Assembly: GCA_913776795.1 (NCBI GenBank)
Contig: CAJYRH010000505.1
Span: 1-13,707, forward strand
Direction of reading: 5' to 3'
From: an uncultured Pseudorhodoferax sp.
GTDB lineage: Bacteria > Pseudomonadota > Gammaproteobacteria > Burkholderiales > Burkholderiaceae
Length of the DNA: 13,707 nucleotides
Shown: piece by piece, positions 9,097 through 13,707 of the stretch
Layout: each line of letters opens with the position of its first letter
Position numbering within the stretch: position 1 is the stretch's first letter
Notes under the pieces: generated by a model
The model's database searches: none
Told to the model about the DNA's origin: nothing
The model's input: only the letters and a program-made list of their open reading frames with translations
Position numbers and translations under genes: made by a program

Positions 9097-9459
9097 TCAG
9101 CGGATGACCTTCTGGATGACCTCGATCAGGCGCGCCGGATCGAAGGGCTTGACGAGCCAGCCGGTGGCGCCGGCCGAGCGGCCGGCCTGCTTCATCTGGT
9201 CGCTCGATTCCGTGGTCAGGATCAGGATGGGCACGGTCTTGAACTTGGGGTCCTCGCGCAGCTTGCGCGTCAGGCCCAGGCCGTCCAGCCGGGGCATGTT
9301 CTGGTCGGCGAGCACCAGGTCGATCGGGTTGGCCTGGGCCTTCTCGTAGGCGTCCTGGCCGTCCACGGCCTCCACCACGTTGTAGCCGGCCCCGGTCAGG
9401 GTGAACGACACCATCTTGCGCATCGAAGGCGAGTCGTCTACGGCGAGGATCGAATGCAT
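9097..9459 (-). CDS. cheY: CheY chemotaxis response regulator
   Basis: A 120-residue single receiver domain that carries the signal from CheA to the flagellar switch. Active-site residues are complete: D8-D9, phosphoacceptor D52 (LADQNMP), T82/T83 and K104 (VKPFDP). The switch position usually held by Tyr or Phe in CheY (E. coli Y106) is W101 here. I believe this Trp is common in beta-proteobacterial CheY proteins. The frame is open farther upstream, but the domain begins at MHSILAVDDS, so ATG 9459 is the start; GGAG lies 8 nt before it. The gene lies between the CheZ-like gene and cheA. CheB and the upstream kinase also have receiver domains that could compete for CheA phosphate. Confidence 0.95.
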   Translation of the reverse strand: MHSILAVDDSPSMRKMVSFTLTGAGYNVVEAVDGQDAYEKAQANPIDLVLADQNMPRLDGLGLTRKLREDPKFKTVPILILTTESSDQMKQAGRSAGATGWLVKPFDPARLIEVIQKVIR

Positions 9460-9502
9460 TGGAAGAACTCCGGGGGAGGTAGGCAGTGCAGGCAACGAGG
9501 GG

Positions 9503-9952
9503 TCAGAACAGCTCGATCGAGCCAGCGTCCATCTCACTCTGGGTGACAGGATTGGGGCGTCCATTGGTGGGCGCACCGAACGGCGCGGCGGCAGCCTCCT
9601 CCTCGTCGGGCCCTTGCCCCATGGATTCGGCGGCCAGCTTGTAGGCGCAGCCCTGCAGCACCTTGGTGGTGTGGGCGATCAGTTGCGAAGCCATGTCCTG
9701 GAACTGCAGTTCGGTCACGGCGTCGCGCAGCGTGCCGCGCACCTGGCCCAGGGCCTCGTGGTGCTGCGGCTCGGCCAGGGCGCTGTGCACCTTGTCGAAG
9801 CGCTGCATCAGGTTGTCCATGGTGTGGGCCAGCAGGCTGTCCAGCCGCTGCAGGTCGTGCATCACGACCATCAGCGAATCCTGCAGGTCGGCCACGACCA
9901 TCACCGGCAGCTGCACTGCCGGTGTCTGGGGCTGCTCTGACTCTGCCGACAT
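9503..9952 (-). CDS. Compact CheZ-like chemotaxis protein (putative CheY-P phosphatase)
   Basis: A 149-residue, mostly helical protein and the first gene of the operon, 43 nt before cheY. Residues about 15-110 should form two long helices. The second contains ELQFQDMASQLI (81-92), which resembles the catalytic helix of CheZ (E. coli FQDLTGQVI). On that alignment D86 and Q90 match the catalytic D143 and Q147. Residues about 112-142 are a Gly/Pro/Ala/Glu-rich, probably disordered linker ending in AGSIELF. E. coli CheZ (214 aa) also ends, after a flexible linker, in a peptide that binds CheY. The protein is about 65 residues shorter than classical CheZ, so it could instead be another chemotaxis helical protein with a similar LQFQD motif, as seen in some receptor-related families. 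The start is firm: GGAGG five nt before ATG. The CheZ function is inferred. Confidence 0.7.
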   Translation of the reverse strand: MSAESEQPQTPAVQLPVMVVADLQDSLMVVMHDLQRLDSLLAHTMDNLMQRFDKVHSALAEPQHHEALGQVRGTLRDAVTELQFQDMASQLIAHTTKVLQGCAYKLAAESMGQGPDEEEAAAAPFGAPTNGRPNPVTQSEMDAGSIELF

Positions 9953-9977
9953 GGTTGCCTCCGTTGCACAGGAGAAG

Positions 9978-9999
9978 CTGCATTACTGAACGAATGCAG
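9978..9999. promoter_or_regulatory. 22-bp inverted repeat upstream of the chemotaxis operon
   Basis: CTGCATT (9978-9984) and AATGCAG (9993-9999) are exact reverse complements separated by 8 bases. The element ends 25 bases before the start codon of the CheZ-like gene. It could bind a dimeric regulator (arm centres about 15 bp apart) or fold as a hairpin in the operon's leader RNA just before the ribosome site. The NarL-type regulator encoded next door is a possible binder, but NarL-family sites are usually shorter and this link is speculative. Confidence 0.4.
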
Positions 10000-10017
10000 G
10001 GCAGATATTAGTGCGGT

Positions 10018-10047
10018 TTGGGGACAGGCTCACCAAATGTGTAGGAT
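10018..10047 (+). promoter_or_regulatory. Weak candidate sigma-70 promoter for the kinase gene
   Basis: TTGGGG (10018-10023) and TAGGAT (10042-10047) are separated by 18 bp. The match is only three of six at -35 and four of six at -10. It is the best pair I see before the kinase and would give a leader of roughly 65 nt. Confidence 0.2.
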
Positions 10048-10119
10048 GGGGCGACGAAGTGCAGCCCCTGGGTGACAGGCGTTGCGCACCGTACAGCCCT
10101 CACCACCGCACCGCCTTCC

Positions 10120-11238
10120 ATGGCCGAGAACGCCGCCCCCCGTCCCATCCGGATCCTGCACCTGGAAGATTCCGAAATCGACCACCAGCTCGTGGCCTTG
10201 ACGCTGCGCAAGCACGGCCTGGCGTTCGAGATGGAGCGCGTGGAAACCCTCGAGGATTTCAAGCAGAGGCTCGATGGGGACCGGTTCGACGTGGTGCTGG
10301 CCGACTACCACCTGGCCGGGTTCACCGCGCTGGACGCCTGGGCCCTGCTGTGCACGCAACCGCAGCGCCCGCCTTTCGTGCTGGTGTCGGGCGCCATCGG
10401 CGAAGCCGCCGCGGTGGAGGCCATCCGCATCGGCCTGTCGGACTACGTGCTCAAGGACCACATCGGCAAGCTACCGCACGTGATCGCGCGCGCCATCGAA
10501 GTCTGGCAGGCACGCCAGGACCAGGCCCGCGCCGACGCCGATCTGGCCGCCTCCGAGCGCCGCCTGGCCGCGCTGACCGAACACCTGCAGACCTCCATCG
10601 AGCAGGAGCGCGCGGCGATCGCGCGCGAAGTGCACGACGACATTGGCGGCTCGCTCGCCGCGATCCGGCTCGACCTGGCCTGGATCGCGCGGCACAGCCA
10701 GGAGGACGCGGCCATGCAGTCGCACACCCAGGCCGCCAGCGAGATGCTGCAGCACGCGCTGGAGGCCAGCCAGCGCATCATGATGAACCTGCGCCCGCCC
10801 ATCCTCGACCAGGGCCTGGTCGCCGCCATCGGCTGGCTGGCCGAAGCCTTCGAGCGCCGCACCGGGGTGCCCACCGTCCTGGCCGCTCCGCCGGGTGGGG
10901 TGGACATCGACAAGACCCTGGCCCTGGTGGCCTACCGCACGGCCCAGGAGGCGCTGACCAATGCCGCCAAGTACGCCGAATGCCAGCGCGTGGCGATCGA
11001 CCTGTCCGACGGCGAAGGCGTGCTGACGCTGGAGATCAGCGACGACGGCCAAGGCATCGCGCCGCAGGCGCTGGCCAAGCCCAGATCCTTCGGCCTGCGC
11101 GGCCTGGCCGAGCGCGCCCGCACCGTGGGCGGGTGGCTCGACATCTCCAGCCGGCCCGGCATGGGTACCACCATCGTCCTGACCATTCCGCTGGACGCAG
11201 CGGCCGCCGAACGACTCGACCAGGGGGAATCCGCATGA
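10120..11238 (+). CDS. Soluble hybrid histidine kinase: receiver + HisKA_3 + HATPase
   Basis: 372 residues with no signal peptide or membrane helix, so a cytoplasmic kinase. The N-terminal receiver domain (about 9-125) is complete: E16-D17, phosphoacceptor D62 (LADYHL), S90 and K112. A short helical connector (about 128-160) leads to a HisKA_3 dimerisation domain with phosphorylatable H172 in AREVHDDIGGSLAAI. The ATPase domain follows: N281 in QEALTNAAKYA, SDDGQG (307-312), and GLRGLAERARTVGG (325-338), the NarX/DegS-type pattern. Its stop overlaps the start of the NarL-type regulator (ATGA), so the two form a phosphorelay pair. With a receiver as its only input, it is presumably controlled by phosphorylation from another kinase; CheA next door is a candidate. 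ATG 10120 was chosen over GTG 10072 because the domain begins just after it, though the ribosome site is weak. Confidence 0.88.
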   Translation: MAENAAPRPIRILHLEDSEIDHQLVALTLRKHGLAFEMERVETLEDFKQRLDGDRFDVVLADYHLAGFTALDAWALLCTQPQRPPFVLVSGAIGEAAAVEAIRIGLSDYVLKDHIGKLPHVIARAIEVWQARQDQARADADLAASERRLAALTEHLQTSIEQERAAIAREVHDDIGGSLAAIRLDLAWIARHSQEDAAMQSHTQAASEMLQHALEASQRIMMNLRPPILDQGLVAAIGWLAEAFERRTGVPTVLAAPPGGVDIDKTLALVAYRTAQEALTNAAKYAECQRVAIDLSDGEGVLTLEISDDGQGIAPQALAKPRSFGLRGLAERARTVGGWLDISSRPGMGTTIVLTIPLDAAAAERLDQGESA

Positions 11239-11864
11239 TCCGTGTCGTGCTCTGCGACGACCACGCCGTGGTGCGCCGCGGCATCCGCGACACGCTGGCG
11301 GAGGCCGTCGACATCCAGGTGGTGGGCGAAGCCTCCAGCTACGCCGAGGTCCGCGATGTGCTGCGCAGGACGCCATGCGACGTGCTGGTGCTGGACCTGA
11401 ACATGCCCGGCCGTGGCGGCATGGAGGTGCTGTCCAGCCTGGGCGAATCCGGCGTCACCGTGAAGGTGCTGGTGGTCTCCATGTACCCGGAAGACCAGTA
11501 CGCGCTGCGCTGCCTGCGCGCCGGCGCCAAGGGCTACCTCAGCAAGGCCGGCGACCCCGACGAGCTGGTGCGCGGGGTGCGCACCGTCGCCCAGGGCCGC
11601 AACTATGTGACACCCGAGGTCGCGCAGATGCTGGTGGACAGCCTGGCCAAGCCGGCGCAGGAATCACTGCACGCCGCGCTGTCCGAGCGCGAGTTGCAGA
11701 CCGTGGTGAAGATCGCCAGCGGCAAGCGCCTGTCGGACATCGCCGAGGAACTCATGCTGAGTCCCAAGACCGTGAGCGTTTACCGCACGCGCGCGCTCGA
11801 AAAGCTCAATCTCGGCAACAACGCCGAACTGACCGTCTACGCCATTCGCAACGGCCTGGTCTGA
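11235..11864 (+). CDS. NarL/FixJ-family response regulator
   Basis: A 209-residue DNA-binding regulator. Receiver domain (1-120): D8-D9, phosphoacceptor D54 (LVLDLNMPG), S82 and K104. The C-terminal LuxR-type helix-turn-helix (about 147-209) contains LSERELQTVVKIASG, then the recognition helix region SPKTVSVYRTRALEKL (176-191). It starts inside the kinase stop codon (ATGA), with GGGGGA seven nt upstream, so it is translationally coupled to its partner. Targets cannot be read from the sequence; the divergent che operon, the downstream reductase and autoregulation are possible. It resembles regulators paired with HisKA_3 kinases (NarL, DegU, UvrY types), but I cannot assign a specific name. Confidence 0.93.
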   Translation: MIRVVLCDDHAVVRRGIRDTLAEAVDIQVVGEASSYAEVRDVLRRTPCDVLVLDLNMPGRGGMEVLSSLGESGVTVKVLVVSMYPEDQYALRCLRAGAKGYLSKAGDPDELVRGVRTVAQGRNYVTPEVAQMLVDSLAKPAQESLHAALSERELQTVVKIASGKRLSDIAEELMLSPKTVSVYRTRALEKLNLGNNAELTVYAIRNGLV

Positions 11865-11870
11865 AGGAAA
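11864..11870 (+). promoter_or_regulatory. Ribosome binding site of the aldo/keto reductase gene
   Basis: AAGGAAA begins on the last base of the regulator's stop codon and lies five bases before the ATG at 11876. It supports the start and suggests co-transcription with the two-component pair. Confidence 0.55.
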
Positions 11871-11875
11871 AGCCC

Positions 11876-12825
<950 letters not shown>

Positions 12826-12838
<13 letters not shown>

Positions 12839-13476
12839 CGCAGCGTCAGGTTGATGCGCTCCGCACCCAGCAGCGGGTGCGGCAGCGCCTTGAGCGGCAG
12901 CACGCCGTGAAAGCGCAGGCGGTCCACCCCGCCCCAGACCACCACGTCGCCATGCTGCAGCGGCACGCGCGCGGCCTTGTCTGCACGCGCCAGGCCGCCG
13001 AACAGGAACACCGCGGGCATGCCGAGCGAGACCGAGACGATGGGCGCCCGGTGGTCGCGCTCGTCCTTGTCCTGGTGCAGGGACAGCCGCGCGCCAGGTG
13101 CGTAGTGGTTGATCAGGCAGGCGTCGGGCCGGTAGCCTGCGAAACCGGCGGCGGTCGCGGCGGACAGCGCCAGTTCGGTGAAGGCCGCGGGCATGGCCGG
13201 CCAGGGCTGGCCGCTGTCGGGATCGGTGGCGCTGTAGCGGTAGCCGCGCCGGTCCGACACCCAGCCCAGCGCGCCGCAGTTGGTGTTGGCCACCGACATG
13301 GCGAGCCCGCCCGGCGTGACCATGTGGCGCGGCGGCGCCGCGCGCTCGACATCGGCCAGGGCGCTTCGCAACCGGCCCACCCAGGGCAGCGCGAAGCCAC
13401 GCAGCACGCAGGCCTGCGCCCCCAGCAGCACGATGCCGTGCTGGGCCGGCTCGTCGAACAGCGCCCCCTGGTCCAC
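12826..13476 (-). CDS. alkB: AlkB-type 2-oxoglutarate/Fe(II) DNA dioxygenase
   Basis: 216 residues, the same length as E. coli AlkB. The enzyme repairs 1-methyladenine and 3-methylcytosine by oxidative demethylation. Iron ligands H134 and D136 (SLHQDKDE) and H190 (LRFHGV) are present. So are the 2-oxoglutarate-binding arginines R207 and R213 in the C-terminal AERINLTLR motif, and NHYAPGARL (123-131) also fits. The start is inferred: no ATG lies at the right place. GTG at 13476 gives the expected length and overlaps the fliR stop by one base (TAGTG), with GAGG just upstream, which suggests translation by re-initiation after fliR. The frame stays open further into fliR but looks out of frame there. 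Its 3' end overlaps the reductase gene. Confidence 0.93.
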
Positions 13477-13707
13477 TACCTCGGCCCGAACAGCGCGATG
13501 GTGCGCTCCATCAGCGCCATCATGGGCTGGTCCATGAGGGGCAGCGTGGCCGCGATGCCGATCAGGCCCATCACCAGCGTGACCGGAAAGCCCACGGCGA
13601 ACACGTTCATCTGCGGCGCCACGCGCGAGACGATGCCCAGCGTGAGGTTGACGAACAGCAGCAGGCCGATCATGGGCAGCGCGATCCACAGCGCACTGGC
13701 GAAGATC
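13476..13707 (-). CDS. fliR: FliR flagellar export apparatus protein (C-terminal part)
   Basis: The last 77 or so residues of FliR; the gene runs off the right edge. FliR is an integral membrane component of the flagellar type III export gate, with FliP and FliQ. Seen here: a hydrophobic segment (SALWIALPMIGLLLFVNL), the conserved NLTLGIVSRVAPQMNVFAVGF, then VTLVMGLIGIAATLPLM and a short tail ending in LFGPR. This is the usual C-terminus of FliR. The rest of a fliOPQR-type operon is expected to the right, outside the window. The stop TAG shares its G with the GTG start of alkB. Confidence 0.93.
   Translation of the reverse strand, partial: IFASALWIALPMIGLLLFVNLTLGIVSRVAPQMNVFAVGFPVTLVMGLIGIAATLPLMDQPMMALMERTIALFGPR

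Larger units (their letters stand above)
9953..10119. promoter_or_regulatory. Divergent intergenic region between the che operon and the kinase-regulator pair
   Basis: These 167 bases should hold the promoters of both the chemotaxis operon (minus) and the two-component pair (plus). The middle (about 9980-10045) is less GC-rich than the genes. I see no convincing sigma-28 flagellar promoter (TAAA...GCCGATAA type) on either strand. On the plus strand TTGGGG (10018-10023) and TAGGAT (10042-10047), 18 bp apart, form a weak sigma-70-like pair. On the minus strand TAATAT lies around 10005-10010, but its -35 match is poor. The inverted repeat at 9978-9999 is given separately. Confidence 0.5.

Noticed and set aside
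7057..9546. Very long open frame (over 800 codons) on the + strand opposite cheA and cheY
   Set aside because: It is the mirror of GC-rich coding DNA: His/Gln/Arg/Val-rich, no recognisable domain, and it lies fully antisense to well-supported genes.

Overview
The window is high-GC DNA with dense, often overlapping genes. Its gene set (cheY-cheA-cheW-cheR-cheD-cheB, a separate fliR, a Uup-type ABC-F protein, and alkB) and its protein sequences suggest a motile beta-proteobacterium of the order Burkholderiales, most likely Comamonadaceae (Acidovorax/Hydrogenophaga-like). This placement rests on recognising protein families, not on a search.

Layout. Positions 1-190 are a leader region, followed on the + strand by uup (191-2089). 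Next is a lipoprotein of the phospholipase D/cardiolipin synthase superfamily (2157-3778), which is broken by a frameshift near 3350-3460. From 9952 down to 3779 the minus strand carries a compact chemotaxis operon: a small CheZ-like protein, cheY, cheA, cheW, cheR, cheD, cheB. Gaps are from 3 to 43 nt, with one 14-nt overlap, and the operon contains no chemoreceptor gene. Across a 167-bp divergent region (9953-10119) the + strand carries a soluble REC-HisKA_3-HATPase kinase and a NarL-type regulator joined by an ATGA overlap. They are followed at once by an aldo/keto reductase gene interrupted by an in-frame TAG (codon 193). The right end is on the minus strand: the 3' end of fliR, whose stop codon shares a base with the likely GTG start of alkB. 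alkB then overlaps the reductase tail convergently.

How it works together. CheA (with CheW) would autophosphorylate and pass phosphate to CheY (motor control) and CheB (adaptation). CheR and CheB would set receptor methylation, CheD would deamidate receptors, and the CheZ-like protein may dephosphorylate CheY-P. The divergent two-component pair has no membrane or periplasmic sensor. Its input is an intact N-terminal receiver domain, so a neighbouring kinase such as CheA could in principle feed it.

Most interesting points: (1) the compact CheZ-like protein keeps a D-x3-Q phosphatase-like motif; (2) its C-terminal tail (AGSIELF) nearly matches the tail of CheD (GGSVDLF) in the same operon, suggesting a shared docking peptide; (3) the receiver-gated soluble kinase lies divergent from the che operon. 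Two of the + strand genes are broken while every chemotaxis gene is intact. I see no IS element, CRISPR array, tRNA or rRNA, and no clearly new large system.
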